NCBI RefSeq assembly: GCF_002878395.1
Contig: NC_061119.1
Coordinates: 11,646,595-11,710,594 of the forward strand
DNA length: 64,000 bases
Direction: 5' to 3'
DNA from: Capsicum annuum
Taxonomy: Eukaryota; Streptophyta; Magnoliopsida; Solanales; Solanaceae
Under the pieces are notes generated by a model. It had not been told where the DNA came from. It did not search any database and worked only from the letters and a program-made list of their open reading frames with translations. This document shows positions 11,204 to 22,858 of this stretch, piece after piece (position 1 is the first letter of the stretch; each line of letters begins with the position of its first letter). A program made the position numbers and the translations under genes.

Positions 11204-11267
11204 CGGACCCATCGAGGGTTGCCTATATATCCCAACCCGAGGGAAGGGAATCAGGTATGCGTAGTTC
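11204..11267 (-). other. Conserved ~65-bp module, 5' copy in element 1
   Basis: On the minus strand it reads gaactacgcatacctgattc, then a ccttccctcgggttggg stretch and atataggcaaccctcgatgg. It lies between the PBS and ORF1, the same relative place as the copy at 28846 in element 2. It is more diverged than the 3' copy. Confidence 0.65.
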
Positions 11268-11979
11268 ATCCAGATTGGACAATTAACGATTAACTAATAA
11301 ATTGACCCTAACTTAAGAGACACAACCAAAAACAAATGAATAAAAACTTTTTGGATTTTCAACTAGACACTTCAACTAGGACTGACACCACCAATTATGA
11401 AAAAATCTTTTTGGTATTTTTGTTTTTGACAAATAATTGTAAAAGGCAAACAAAACCATCTTTTTTTTTCAAATCAGTCCGTCAAATGACCACGTTACCC
11501 TTAAAGATGCAACAGTTAGCATGTAGGGATGCTTTATAGGTGAGTCTCCTACAAAGGGTCATGTGGGTCCCGCTAGGTCTCAGTATGATGCACATAAGCG
11601 TGACCTAAAGGCTGACCTACGTTGTGGTTCAATAACAAGGCTGTTCGAGGGAGCGTATAGTCGATAGTGGCTACTTTACTTTCCACCTACTCCATAACAC
11701 GGATGGCTTCCCCCCTCCCCCCCAAAATAAGGGTGACTCAACTAGAGGTCGTGTACAATACGTGTACTACAGAATTGTTGCAGAAAGAAGGCCTGGGGGT
11801 AGACACATGATACCAGATATAAAAGCGGTACTACATAGGATAAATACTGTAGACAAAGAGCACGAAATGCACAACAGTGATAACAATAACGCAAACAATA
11901 ATCACAACCAATGTTTATACACCCATAATGCCAAACAAAGCCGATACGACTCCAAAAATAAGCTCGAATTCTAAAATGC

Positions 11980-11997
11980 TCCCCAGCAGAGTCGCCA
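11980..11997 (-). promoter_or_regulatory. Primer binding site (tRNA-Arg), element 1
   Basis: The minus-strand sequence is tggcgactctgctgggga. It sits four bases after the LTR end (tgaca, then actc). From memory of plant tRNA-Arg(ACG), it matches the 3' end of that tRNA (CCA included) with one mismatch. Ogre-type elements are known to use tRNA-Arg. Confidence 0.8.
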
Positions 11998-12001
11998 GAG
12001 T

Positions 12002-14125
12002 TGTCACACCCCTTTTTCATACTCCAAAAGAATTATATTTTAAGTTCGAAAGAGTTTTTATTATCAAAATGACAAAAAATAAAAATTTATTTCGAAAAAG
12101 AATTATTTTACATTTTTTTAGAGTCGCCACTTGGCATAATCCGGTGTGCCAAGTCACCTTTGAAAAATCCTTTTCAAAATAATTTGACTCTTTAAGACTG
12201 GTTTGCGAACAGAGATTCCGACTAAGGAATTCTGTTGACCGAAGGAAAGGTGTTAGGCACCCCTCGATCCCGTGTTCGACCATGGTCGCTTGGTGGAACG
12301 TATCGACTAACTTTGACACTAAGAATGTATAAACCACATAAAACACATAAACAAGCAACAAACACATCAAACAACAATCCAAAACCAAAATAATACTGTT
12401 CAGTCCAATTATACAGTCCAAAAATAAAAACATACGGAAAGGTAAAACCTATTCTATTCTAAGCTAGTCCTAAACTAAACTCCAACACGCTGCCTCGGGC
12501 CTTCGTCACGAACATCCTCCGGGTACAAAATACTTTGGGGCATTCCCCGACGAATAAACACAAATACCTCGGGGCATTCCCCGGCCAAATGAATACACTT
12601 TAGTGCGAGAAAATCAAACTATTTAACAAAATTTCAAACATTCAAAAAAATGAGTCCTAACTTTGCTTACCCAACCTACATTCGCCTATTCATTTCAACG
12701 CCATTTAATGAATCAAAATAAATTAATGATTGTTTTTATCAATGTCAATTTCAACCACCCACGTTGGCTTTCATTTTTCATCGATTACACCAACTACTAC
12801 TACTATTCATTCCATGTATCATCGAACACACACCATGAAACACAAAATCATGACATCATAACGTCAACAAAACTCACCAACTATGATCACATCACACATA
12901 ATCACAACAATTAAACACATTTGAGACAATAACAAGAATACAGAGTTGAGGGATGGACCTTAAACCGCTCTTTGACCAATATTATTCGACGAGATAAAGA
13001 AAATCCGCCTTCGGCAACCTCGACTTAAGCCCCAATGATAAATCTGTCCAGCTTAGTATTTGGGAAATTAAAACCCGAAGTCCGATTCAAATAACCAATT
13101 TGCAAAGCGACTGAAAGTATTCAATACACGCCCTGCAACGCGAAACAGACGGGATCTGAACGAATCGAAGTCTAACCCAAACAGTCCAAAATCTGACCCA
13201 AACCAGCCGAAATCAACCCGTTCAGGCAGATTTCAGATGGATTTCATTGTTCGATCTTGGTTCTCGGCGACTTTTCCACTGGAGTTCATTCAGAACTTGC
13301 TGGGATCAATCCTAACAGACAAAACTAACCCAAACAGACCAAAATCTAACCCAAACACACCAAAAATAGCCTGAACGAACCAAAATCTAACCCAAACAGT
13401 CTAAATTCTAACCCAAACCAGTCGAATTCAACCCGTTCAGGCAGATTTCAGATGGATTTCATTGTTCGATCTTGGTTCTCGGCCAGGGATATGGTTTAAA
13501 TTGGGTTTCCAACAGGTTTCGGAGTGAAACCAAAGCTGGTGAAGTTATTTTGTATGAAAAGTGGCCGGGATAACTCGATCTCCAAACGATTTCTTCTCTC
13601 TCAAAGTCTCTCACATCATTTTGCTCCTTATGTGTATGTGTACGATTTTGGGTGAAATTGTGTGTGTCGATATTGAGAGAGCTTTTCCGGAGAGGATAAT
13701 GGTGTCTGTATATATATCAGTCTAGTGTGTTTGTTCCTTAGCTGTGAAGAAAGAAAAAAATGGACCCCCTAATGTAAAGATCCGTGTAAATATGTATTCA
13801 GAAAAGAAAAAAAACAAAAGGGAAAAGTGGGGTCCATCAGTGAGGTTCCGGTGGAAATTTCCTCCAAGATATATATTATATTGTGTAAGTATATATGGCG
13901 TGTGGTGGTGGGGTAGGGTAGGTGGGGTAGTGAGGTGGGCATAGGGATAGGGTGTGATGTGGTTTATTTTGATTGGGTAGGTTGTTAGGATAAGATAATA
14001 TTAGCTAGGGGTTTGTTAGTTTTGTCATTTTGTGGAGGGATAATTACATGGTCGAGGGCACATGGTAGGATAAGGTAAAAATGAGTAGAAGTGATATCGG
14101 AAAGGCACAAAATTAGGTGTCTACA
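12002..14125 (-). repeat. 5' LTR of element 1 (2124 bp)
   Basis: On the minus strand it starts tgtagacacctaattttgtg at 14125 and ends ggggtgtgaca at 12002, giving TG...CA ends. The distal ~350 bp (12002-12350) are clearly homologous to the LTR pieces of element 2 (27477-27848 and 37054-37426). Shared text includes the gagtcgccacttggcataat segment and the reverse complement of gatcgaggggtgcctaac. It adjoins the PBS directly. 13330-13460 repeats parts of 13180-13250 (caaaatctaacccaaacag), a short internal duplication. Confidence 0.85.
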
Positions 14126-15187
14126 ATAAAGTACATTGTTGATAGTCAACATTTTACCTGATGTCATTTTTAAGCATACTTTTCCTGTCTCTTCAAGTTT
14201 TGCAATTACCGAGTTTGCCTTATAAATCTTCTATTCGCCTTGAGCTAGAGCGAACGCAGCAAACAACTCTTTATTTGCACAAATGTGGCAGGTGGTACCA
14301 GAATCCATCCACCATTCTCGAGGATTTCCCACTAAGTTACATTTCGAAAGCACAACACATAGATCATCCATTTCGTTCTTGGATTCAGCCATATTTGCTT
14401 GATTCTTCTTTTTGTCTTTCTTTGGGGCACGATAATCTGTGGACTTATAGCCAATATTGCCACAATTAAAGCATTTCCCTTTGAATTTTTTCTTAGGCTG
14501 ATTGATTTGTTGTCCAGCTTTCTTCTGCCTCCTTGAGTTTTTGGGGTCGTCTTCTACAATATTTGCTCCATTCATTGCAGTATTTTCTTTAGACCTCCTC
14601 TCTGCGGCTTTGTTGTCTTCCTTAATGCACAAGATCACAATGAGGTCTTCGACTGGCATCTCCTTTCATTTGTGTTTTAAGTAATTCTTGAATTCCTTCC
14701 ACAAAGGTGACAACTTTTCTATTATTGCAGCTACGTGAAATGTCTCGTTCACAACCAAACCTACAACATAGTTTATGTGAATATTAAGAACATTTTTAAC
14801 ATGTTCAAATAAGGTATTCATTAAATTCATACCTTCAGCAAGGAGATCGTTGATGATGACTTGCAATTCCTGTACTTGAGAAACGACAGTCTTGCTATCA
14901 ATCATTTGAGGCATAATACATGAATATGACCCTAAACTTGATACTAAATTATAACTTTGACCTTAAACTTTGATAGTGCACAAATAGGACCTTTAACTAT
15001 TCAAAACTTGAACAAATATGACCTCCGATTTTGCAACTCCCATGCGTGAGTTCCACTTGTGCCTACATGGAAAGGTAATCCAATCACACAGTGTCACGTC
15101 ATTAAAACGGTTGACATGGCATGATGACACGGTTTCAATTAAAACAACGTCGTTTTGCTTCTATATGTTAAAACGATGTCGTTTTGC

Positions 15188-15219
<32 letters not shown>

Positions 15220-16317
15220 GTTTTACTACTACTACTTCTACATATTACGTACTATTACTATTACTATTTCTACAATATTTTAATAAAACTTTTCATCTTA
15301 ATAATGTTTTATTAATAACATTAATTTAATATACTACTACTACTTCCCTTAATTATGTTTTAATAATGTTAATTTAATAACGTTTTAATAACGTTAATTT
15401 AATAATGTTAATTTAATACTATTTTAATAACGTTAGTTTAATAACATTATAATAATGTTAATTTAATAATATTTTAATAATATTAATTTAATAATGTTAA
15501 TTTAATAATATTTTAATAACATTAATTTAACAACGTTTTATTAAATTTATAATTTTTTATTTATTATTAATATAGTTTCATCTATGAGCTGAAAATAATA
15601 AAAAAATAATAGTGAAAAGTCATTTAAATATATAAAAAGGAATTAGTAAGGGCATAATAATCATTTTATCCCTTTTTTTTTTACTATTGGAACGCTCAAA
15701 TTTGTAGCCCGACGCACCCAATTTTGCATGTACAACACGCATTTTGCCAAATCGGATCGGAGGTCATATTTGTGCAATTTTGAATACTTAAAGGTCATAT
15801 TTGTGCACTGTCAAAGTCTAAAGTCAAAGTTATAATCTGGTGTCAAGTTTAGGGTCATATTTATGTATTATGCCATCATTTTATACTTAAGAAATCATGC
15901 AACAAAGAACTTCTTAGTTTCCGTATCCTCAGTCTTATATTTCTTTTCCAATGCATTCCACAATTCTTTAGATGGCTTCATTCCGCTATAAACATTGTAT
16001 AAGTCATCTTGGAGGCCACTTAGAATATAATTCCTATACATAGGAAATCAAAATGTTTTCATGCCTCTGTTACAACGAATCGCTCCTGATCCAAAGTTTC
16101 TTCGCGTACTTCTGGAGCATCTTCTTATATAAGCCTTTGAAGACATAAGGTTGTCAGATAGAAGAACATCTTCTATTGCCACCACTTAAAATCAACTCCA
16201 GAAAATTTTTCGGGCTTCCGCTAGTGCCATAGCGGGTGACGCAGTTGTACGACTGATTGTAGCAACATTAGTTGTTGCCACACTTGTCACACCATCAACA
16301 TGACCGTCTGTAGTCAT
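14126..16317 (-). pseudogene. Ty1/copia gag and protease start, split by a MITE and cut by element 1
   Basis: The minus strand starts with ATG at 16317 (MTTDGHVDGVTSVATTN) and runs through a UBN2-type gag (LSGLQDDLYNVYSGMKPSKE, LWNALEKKYKTEDTETKKFF) up to the MITE at 15875. It resumes at 14909 with [20 protein letters not shown] and [19 protein letters not shown] zinc knuckle (KCFNCGNIGYKSTDYRAPKK) and the protease start with its active site (WWMDSGTTCHI) follow. At 14126, within the SGKMLTINNVLY segment of the protease, the LTR of element 1 interrupts it. RT and integrase would lie beyond element 1, outside the window. Confidence 0.85.
14910..15874. mobile_element. Mutator-like MITE (965 bp) with long TIRs and 9-bp target duplication
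   Basis: The ends ggcataatacatgaatatga and, at the right, tcatatttatgtattatgcc are inverted repeats. The inverted similarity continues inward for roughly 110 bp per side, including cctaaacttgatac and aaatatgacctcc. It is flanked by atcatttga (14901-14909) and atcatttta (15875-15883), a 9-bp duplication with one later change. Long TIRs plus a 9-bp duplication are typical of Mutator elements. The interior is AT-rich with (tta)n and repeated ttaataacg/ttaatttaataat strings. No transposase is present, so it is non-autonomous. Confidence 0.85.
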
Positions 16318-16545
16318 TTTTTATGTCACAAAAAGACAGTCAACTTTAGTATATCACAATACTAATAAAAAGTTTATAGCAACTTTAAACACTACTTGTT
16401 TCTAGTTTAATGATGAAGTGAAGTTTTTATAACTTCCAATCGTCAATCGAATGCGCTTTAACTTGTGATGAAGTTTTTATTTCTTCAAATCACTTGTTAA
16501 GTTCAAACAGAGTGGAAAGCATAAAGCTTTAATCTCCTGAAACCA

Positions 16546-17507
16546 AAAAATACAGATTACGGAAATTAATTCCTTAAGATTGTTGTTTTGGGTACACAAT
16601 CTATATGTTTTTACACTAAATTTCAATACAAGTTCAAGACTTTTTCAAGAACACTTATGAAGTTTATCAACACCTTCAACACAAGTTCAATACAAACTAT
16701 CAAAGAAGTGTGTTATATTTAAAAAAACAAGATGTAGTAGAAATAAAGCCAAGTCCTCCGAATTCACGGAGCATCCTTAAGGAGTTAATTCCCCTCAAGT
16801 ACCCAAGGTTGCGAAATTTTTTCTCCCAGAATAAAATGGCTTCACAATCAGGATGTAGCGGTACCTCAAACTTTCTGATTTTCTTCGAACTTGTTAAATG
16901 GGAGATGATCACACAGAGTTTTTAGAAGCAAGAGAAATGTCATTGCTATGCAGATATTTTCGTTCTCAACCTGTGGAAAAAATGCATGTTTTTATAGCCA
17001 TAAAATGCCCCTTCGGAAAGGAAGCAATGGTTCATCGGAAAGGTACATCATTTCAGAATAGTCATGTCTGTCTATTCAAAACAGTATGTCTTTTCTGAGC
17101 AGTCACAACCATCCAAAGAGTTGTGTCTCTTTCGAGCAACTTTCAGCGTTTTTGCATGCTTGTTAATGGAGGAAAAAATATTGTGTTTTTCTGTTGGATT
17201 TTCGGACTAGTTTTCTCAAGTTTCAATTAAACTTTGTCTAAAATTTTAATCTCATCAATTATTTTTCAAATCTAAATCCGAGCAAGCAATGACAATGACA
17301 ACACGAGGCACCTCTTGGTTCTTGCCTCACTATGCATAGGAAGTTGTGTTTCTTAATAAGAACACATGAAAGTTTTATTCTCCCACCAATGTGGGGGAAT
17401 TAGTAGACTTTCCTTATTGTGATCACACTTTCTTTTTAGGTGTGTTTTCTCTATCCCTCCACTAATTTCCTTCATTTTCTACTCATACTTTCAACTTGAA
17501 CCCAACA
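16546..17507 (-). repeat. Probable 5' LTR of the Ty1/copia relic
   Basis: On the minus strand, text starting tgttgggttcaagttgaaag (17507) continues without coding potential toward 16546. Directly after it comes tggtttcaggag (16545-16534), which resembles the tRNA-Met primer site tggtatcagagc with three mismatches. The gag ATG follows at 16317. The start and the PBS-like site are reasonable; the exact LTR end is uncertain. Confidence 0.45.
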
Positions 17508-18011
17508 AATTCTTTTAAGTTTCTGAAACTAAAGTTTATATTTTTAAAACCTTACATAAAAAGTAATATAAATTATAGTAGTTAAAAATTTAAAATATAG
17601 TTAATAAGGAAAGCATGATCAAAGAAGAAAGAAGAATTTGTTTGACTCCTAATAATAACATTGTCACGCACATCAACTAGGACATAAAAAATATTACATG
17701 TAATGACAATATAAAAGTCAAGCAACTCCAATAAATATCAAATGGAAGCTGCAAACTACATACATACACCTTAATTGTTCTAACAAACTATACAAGACCA
17801 ATATCACCAATGTTGCAACTATTACTTGGGTGTTTGTGCTCAAGTTGTACAAAATAAAAGTCTCATATACGGTTCTTGGAGGGAAAATTCTGCCTATCTC
17901 AATAAAGTATATGATTGGTTCGAATACGCCATGTCAATTTCTATAGAAATTGACATCAAATGCATTCAAGGATACTAAGCACATTGAAGGTCCCAAACAG
18001 ATAAATTAATG

Positions 18012-21000
18012 TTAACGTCCTTCAACATTTGAAATAGTAACGAAATTTCTGGACCAAGGTGAAAGATTTGGATCATCAAAGCTTCTGTCTTTGCAGCTAT
18101 ATGCCGGTCGCTTAGGCGAAGGAAGAACTGTGTCACTGCAGAGCATAGAAACAATAGTAGCTGTATTTGGCCTGTAATTTGCATGTTCTTGCACACATAG
18201 CAAGCCCACAAGGATGCATCTAACAACTTGTGTTGGTGTTTCAAGTGAACCAACCACCTTCGGATCCGGGAACTCCAGTATCTTGCCTTCATTCCACAGT
18301 TGCCATGCCTAAATCCATTGATATTACTTTTTGTCATAAGAAAATAGTTGTATAGGATAGAAGAAGAATATTCAAGTACAGTCAGACCTCTCTATAACAG
18401 TCACTCTATAGCATTTCACAATAAAGGCCAAGTTTTCTCCGGAACTAGTTTTTCATGTTATGTTATATTATATGTTCTCCATGCAACATTTCTGTATAAC
18501 AGCCAAAAATATTCAGACAAATGATGTCGTTATAGAGAGGTTTGACTGCATATAAGAAAATGCGAAATCTTTTCAGTTTTTCGTTGTTTACATGGTCCAG
18601 GAGGTTGAAAGAGTCTTCTGAGTGACAATAGCTGCTGTTTCTTTTACTACTGATAATCTCTAACAATATGACACCAAAGCTGAAGACATCAGACTTCTCG
18701 GAAAAAATTCCTTGTATTGCATATTCAGGGGACATGTAACCACTGCATTGATACACAAATATACAATTTAGTTATGATGAATTTCATTGCTATTAGTAAC
18801 AATGAATATTACTTACTAGGTACCGGCAATCTTGTTGGTATTTGCTATAGTTTGATTCCCTCCGAAAATCCTAGCCATTCCAAAATCAGAGATTTTTGGA
18901 TTCATATCTTCGTCTAAAAGAATATTGCTAGTCTTAAGATCTCTGTGAATGATTTTTAGTCTTGAATCACGATGCAGATAAAGAAGCCCTCTAGCTATCC
19001 CTTCAATGATGCTATACCGTTCATTCCAACTCAACGCTGCCTTATCATTAGATCTTGATCCTGCCAAGCACACAAATTCACTTGAGTAAACCATCATTCA
19101 TCAACAAAACTGTTTTAAGTCTTCTTAATTAGCTCACCGAATATGAAAACATCTAAGCTTCTGTTGGACATGTATTCATAGATCAGCAACTTTTCTTCCC
19201 CGTGAATGCAAAATCCCATCAGTTTGACTAAGTTTCTGTGTTGAAGTCCGGAAATTAGTGTAATCTCATTCTTGAACTCTTCTATGCCTTGGCCTGAACT
19301 CCTCGAAAGTCTTTTAATAGCAACTTCTTGTCGATTTGATAATACCCCCTATATATGAATCACACATGACTTCAACTTTTAAGCAGCCTGGTGCACTGAA
19401 GCTCCCCCTGTGCATAGGGTCCGGGGAAGAGCCAGACCACAGGAGTCTATTGTATGCAGCCTTACCCTACATTTCTGCAAGAGGCTGTTTCCACGGCTTG
19501 AACCCGTGATCTCGTGGTTACATGGCAGCAACTTTACCAGTTACGCCAAGACCCACCTTCCACTTCAACTAATAAGCAAATGAGTATAAACAACGTGAAA
19601 TTTGCTACTAATGTTTTTTCTGAAGTTTGACGAATAAAGCAGACACGTGATATATACCTTGTAAACAGGTCCAAATCCCCCCTCTCCAAGTTTATTTCGA
19701 GTACAAAAGTTCTTCGTAGCATTTTCTATGCACTTGAAGCTGAAAACAGGTAATTCCAAACTGCTACCCCGAGTAAGATTGTTATGAAGCAAATTTGCTT
19801 CTGAAGACTGAGTTGAAGCTATGCGAAAAGTGATTAAACTTCCAATGCCTGATAAAATCTAGTAAAAATTAAAGATGTCTCCAAAAGGTAGCAAAAGCCA
19901 AAAAGTTGTGCCTCTAGGCTCTAAGAACTGTGAAAACTGACAGGTTTTTAACCTTTTTTCCTGATCTTCAATACATATATAGCGCAAACAATAAGAATTA
20001 GGCCAACTGTTGCTGAAACGATAATTGCAATACGGGCTCCCATTTGACTACTCTTATCTGCATGACAAAAGACAACTCGATAAGAAGAAAAACTAAAAAC
20101 ATTGATACGGAACAAACAAGGGAACACGAAATCACACCCCAAAACAATCCATAAATCACAACAAATCGTGGACCTCTCTCGGATTCACTATCTAGAACAA
20201 GAAAGAAGAGGATACAAGGTGTTAAACACCAAAAAAGCCAGCCAACAACAAGTTTAGCAACAAAAGATGAAGCTCCACCATATTACAATAGCAACAAGAA
20301 CAAACAGGTTACATTAACAACACAAGAAGCCGAAACTAAAACAAGATACAAGATAGATAGTTAGACAAGTGTTGATGTAGTCTTAACAACCCAATAGCAT
20401 ATTCCACTCTTGGATCTTTAATACTTCACACAACAAACACCTAACTCTTACAATTGACACAAGAGAGGCGTCCACCACCCAAGCACCAACGTATCAAACA
20501 AAATGCAACACACAAGAGAATCCACCCTTATGCTATGCCCTAGTTTCGGTTGTGGGCTCTCTCTCTCTAAGAGGAGTGTTCTTTCTTCAACATTTATAAA
20601 AACTACCAACTAAAACCCTACAATGTTCAATTTATATTACATTACAAAATAAAAGACAAAAGATTAAAAGACCCTTTAATGAAAAGGACTTCAAAAACAG
20701 CCCATGGAGTGTGCTTGGGATGGTTTTGGGCCTCCTTCACACTTAAACTTGTGCTCTTTAGGTGGTCTTCAAAATACTCAAAAAGTGTCCATGATCGTGA
20801 TCGTACTCGTATCAAACATGAAGCCTAAAAGTGAATCCAACAAAACATGAGGTCTCAAGTTCATATTCCAACAGAAGCAACACAGACTAGGTGTTTGTTT
20901 CACATCTCAGGGAATAGTTCAGGCGCACAAAAGCTGAATCCAACAAATGATTAAAGATAGATAACAAACCAAATCCAAAATGAATTGAAGTTTAATCCAA

Positions 21001-22476
21001 GTAGTAATAGAACGGGATATGTTGCTTGGATTCTTCAAAAATATTGTCAGTTGAGTGCCAGATCCTCCAACGATAGCGCATTTTCGGAGGATCAGAAACG
21101 GGAGCGACAAGATTTTTGGAGAGTAAGAGAAACATAGGATTGGTGTATCTACCAAGTTGGGAATGTGCGAGGCGAATGTATAGTTGCTCTCCACCGCGAT
21201 AGAACTCTTGGAGGTCAATAAGTTCTTTTCCCCAAATCATGCAGCCTATTCCATCCACATACGCATACGCCAAGCAAGAACAGTTCTTCAAGCAAGAATT
21301 TTCGCATTCCATTTTATCCCAAGTAAGTAGGTAATGTGAGAAATCTGGTAGTTTCATCCCTGAAACTGGTAAAAACACATCCCCCCTCTTTCTCTCATCA
21401 TCAGAATTCGCACTAGTGGTCATCTCTTCGCACTGGAACTGTGCTTTGCGGACACAACCACTAGTCCAATTCCCTTTGTTCCATTCGTCGATGTACTTTG
21501 GCTCATAACCCTTCAAACAGTTGCATATTGGTGAATCATTGTTGTTGCAGCTTCCAAAAGGACCACACGTGTTATATAAGTCACATTTACCTTTTGGTAC
21601 AACTTGCACCCTTAACCATTTATTCTCTTTTGCATCCCAATCCATTTGAATTATCGCTCCATAGGAATCAAAGTATATCAATGTTGGAGCTGAGTAACTG
21701 TGTAAGGCATAAGAAAAATAAAGTTCCTCCCCGTTATTATCCGTGAGTAGTTGAAAGCCATTGTGGTAGTCTTTAGTCATGCTAGGCACTCCTATGAAGT
21801 TTCTCCGGTTCCACTGCCCCGATCTGAAATGCTTCAACGAGCCATTCAATATAAGAACTTGCAGAAGTTCCTGAGGATCCATCACCGCAGTGCGAAAACT
21901 TCCCAGGGATGGATCTTTATCATCTTTCCAAGACGTGGCAAGTATTTGCTCCCCTGTCCTAGTATTCAACCCTATCTTCATACGAGGCAAGAGCGCGTCA
22001 GATGGATGATTGAAGCTCTCCCATAATGGTACAGATTCGTTCAACTTGTTCTGATAGCGAAGAATAAGGTTCCCCTGATCAGTCAATACAGCAACTGTGT
22101 TGTTGGATATCAAATTAACTAATCGCGTTGACCAGACCGACACATTTTTATCATCCACGAGGACCAAATTTCCGTTGCTTGCATTAATCATAAGAACTCC
22201 ATTTGATCCAATTAACGGTCTTTCACGGTTTGCAACCCATGCAACTTTTTCAACTGGTAATCCCTTGTACCATATCCCTACATATCGCCCTATGGATCCA
22301 TTAGGACTGAAGAAGCCAAGCTCAAAGATACCTCCTGCTGAAACTACAGTTTCACCATCAATAACTTGTTGATTCATCGATATAATATCGATTGCTAAGC
22401 AAATCGGATTCATGATTAAATGACATAGAGAAAGAATTACAAGGACTGCGATTAGCTTTCTAATCGTGCTAGCCAT
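18012..22476 (-). CDS. G-type lectin S-receptor-like serine/threonine kinase, 7 exons, 840 aa
   Basis: Membrane receptor kinase of the SRK/SD1 type. It should sense an extracellular cue through its S-domain and signal by Ser/Thr phosphorylation; the ligand is unknown. Exons (minus): 22476-21153, 20057-19953, 19848-19658, 19348-19138, 19060-18817, 18742-18592, 18308-18012. All introns are GT-AG, phases agree, and the sum is 2523 nt. Exons 4 (211 bp) and 6 (151 bp) have lengths usual for this family. The start MASTIRKL is preferred over upstream in-frame codons because a signal peptide ([15 protein letters not shown]) follows at once. Domains: B-lectin ~30-150, S-locus glycoprotein ~200-320 with a Cys-rich EGF-like part ([13 protein letters not shown]), PAN ~340-430 ([17 protein letters not shown]), one TM ~450-470 (exon 2). 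Kinase ~525 onward: [10 protein letters not shown] 531-540, Lys552 in VAIK, HRD 649-651, DFG 669-671, SPEYA. It looks functional. Introns 1, 3 and 6 hold a solo LTR, a SINE and a MITE. Confidence 0.9.
18376..18551. mobile_element. MITE in intron 6 of the receptor kinase (~175 bp)
   Basis: The left end cagtcagacctctctataac and the right end gttatagagaggtttgactg are inverted repeats of about 20 bp. The interior is AT-rich and there is no ORF. The target duplication could not be fixed; TA-flanks (ta before, cata after) are compatible with a Tc1/mariner- or hAT-like origin. It lies wholly in the intron. Confidence 0.7.
19384..19558 (-). mobile_element. TS-type SINE in intron 3 of the receptor kinase
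   Basis: Read on the minus strand it has an A box-like cttggcgtaactggtaaa, a B box-like acgggttcaagccgtgg, then aaacagcctcttgcagaaat and ggctgcatacaatagactcc. This is the layout of the tRNA-derived TS SINE abundant in Solanaceae (identified from memory). Related copies lie at 22711-22858 and 55861-56035. Confidence 0.8.
20103..20814 (-). mobile_element. Solo LTR (712 bp) in intron 1 of the receptor kinase
   Basis: It starts tgatacggaacaaac and ends gatcgtactcgtatca, with inverted terminal tgatacg/cgtatca. It is flanked on both sides by the 5-bp target duplication aacat (20098-20102 and 20815-20819). It is homologous to the LTRs of elements B and C (shared ggattcacta..., atgccctagtttcgg and gatcgtactcgtatca-type text), so it is the remnant of an LTR-LTR recombination. 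The minus orientation is inferred from B and C. Its inner edge lies about 45 bp from the exon 2 acceptor. Confidence 0.9.
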
Positions 22477-22710
22477 GCTATACGACAAATCTGGATTAAT
22501 CAGGCCAGTGGACTGCGGAGAATGGTTAAACAAACAAACAAACAAAAAAGCTTTCCTTGAAGCATATCATGAAAAATCAACAGAATTTGAGGCTTGTCTA
22601 TTCTATCTATCTTGGAAGGTTCATGTAGCAACTAAACTATGTGGATACAATATAAATTAATGCCATTCTCGAGAAAGCAGTTTCTTACATCGGCAGAAGA
22701 CTCGAAAATG

Positions 22711-22858
22711 AAGGGCAATCCGGTGCACTAAAATTCCCTCTATGGAGAAGGACCCGACCACAAGGGTCAATTGTATGCAGCCTTTCCTTGCATTTCTACC
22801 AAAAACCCGTGACCTTCTGGTCACATGGACACCACTTTATTACTCCAAGTCTCCCTTT
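22711..22858 (-). mobile_element. TS-type SINE in the upstream region of the receptor kinase
   Basis: It starts aagggcaatccggtgcacta and runs through accacaagggtcaattgtat to cccgtgaccttctggtcac, then a degenerate A box. It is about 240 bp upstream of the ATG. It is flanked by actcgaaaatgaa and actcgaaaataaa. The homologous upstream segment at 45630-45660 has only one acgaaaataaag and no SINE, so it shows the empty site. Confidence 0.8.

Larger units (their letters stand above)
1..14125 (-). mobile_element. Ty3/gypsy Tat/Ogre-type LTR retrotransposon (element 1), 3' LTR outside the window
   Basis: In minus-strand order: 5' LTR (14125-12002), PBS (11997-11980), leader, extra ORF1 (11086-9340), gag (8473-6640), protease (6593-5457), G-patch-like linker (5297-4872), a probable intron, RT (4664-3548), second RNase H (3296-2841), integrase zinc-binding part (2837-2215), and a 3' UTR with tandem repeats. 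The tRNA-Arg primer site, the ORF before gag, the extra RNase H and the PR/RT intron are together typical of the Tat/Ogre lineage. Several frames contain stops or frameshifts and the integrase core is missing, so this copy cannot move by itself. The other LTR would lie to the left of position 1. Confidence 0.85.

Noticed and set aside
13744..13944. 66-codon Lys/Trp-rich ORF in the LTR of element 1
   Set aside because: LTR sequence, low complexity, no counterpart in the LTR of element 2.
17975..18337. 120-codon ORF on the minus strand over the end of the kinase gene
   Set aside because: It is the wrong frame of exon 7. The true frame (18308-18012) continues the kinase domain from exon 6 in phase.
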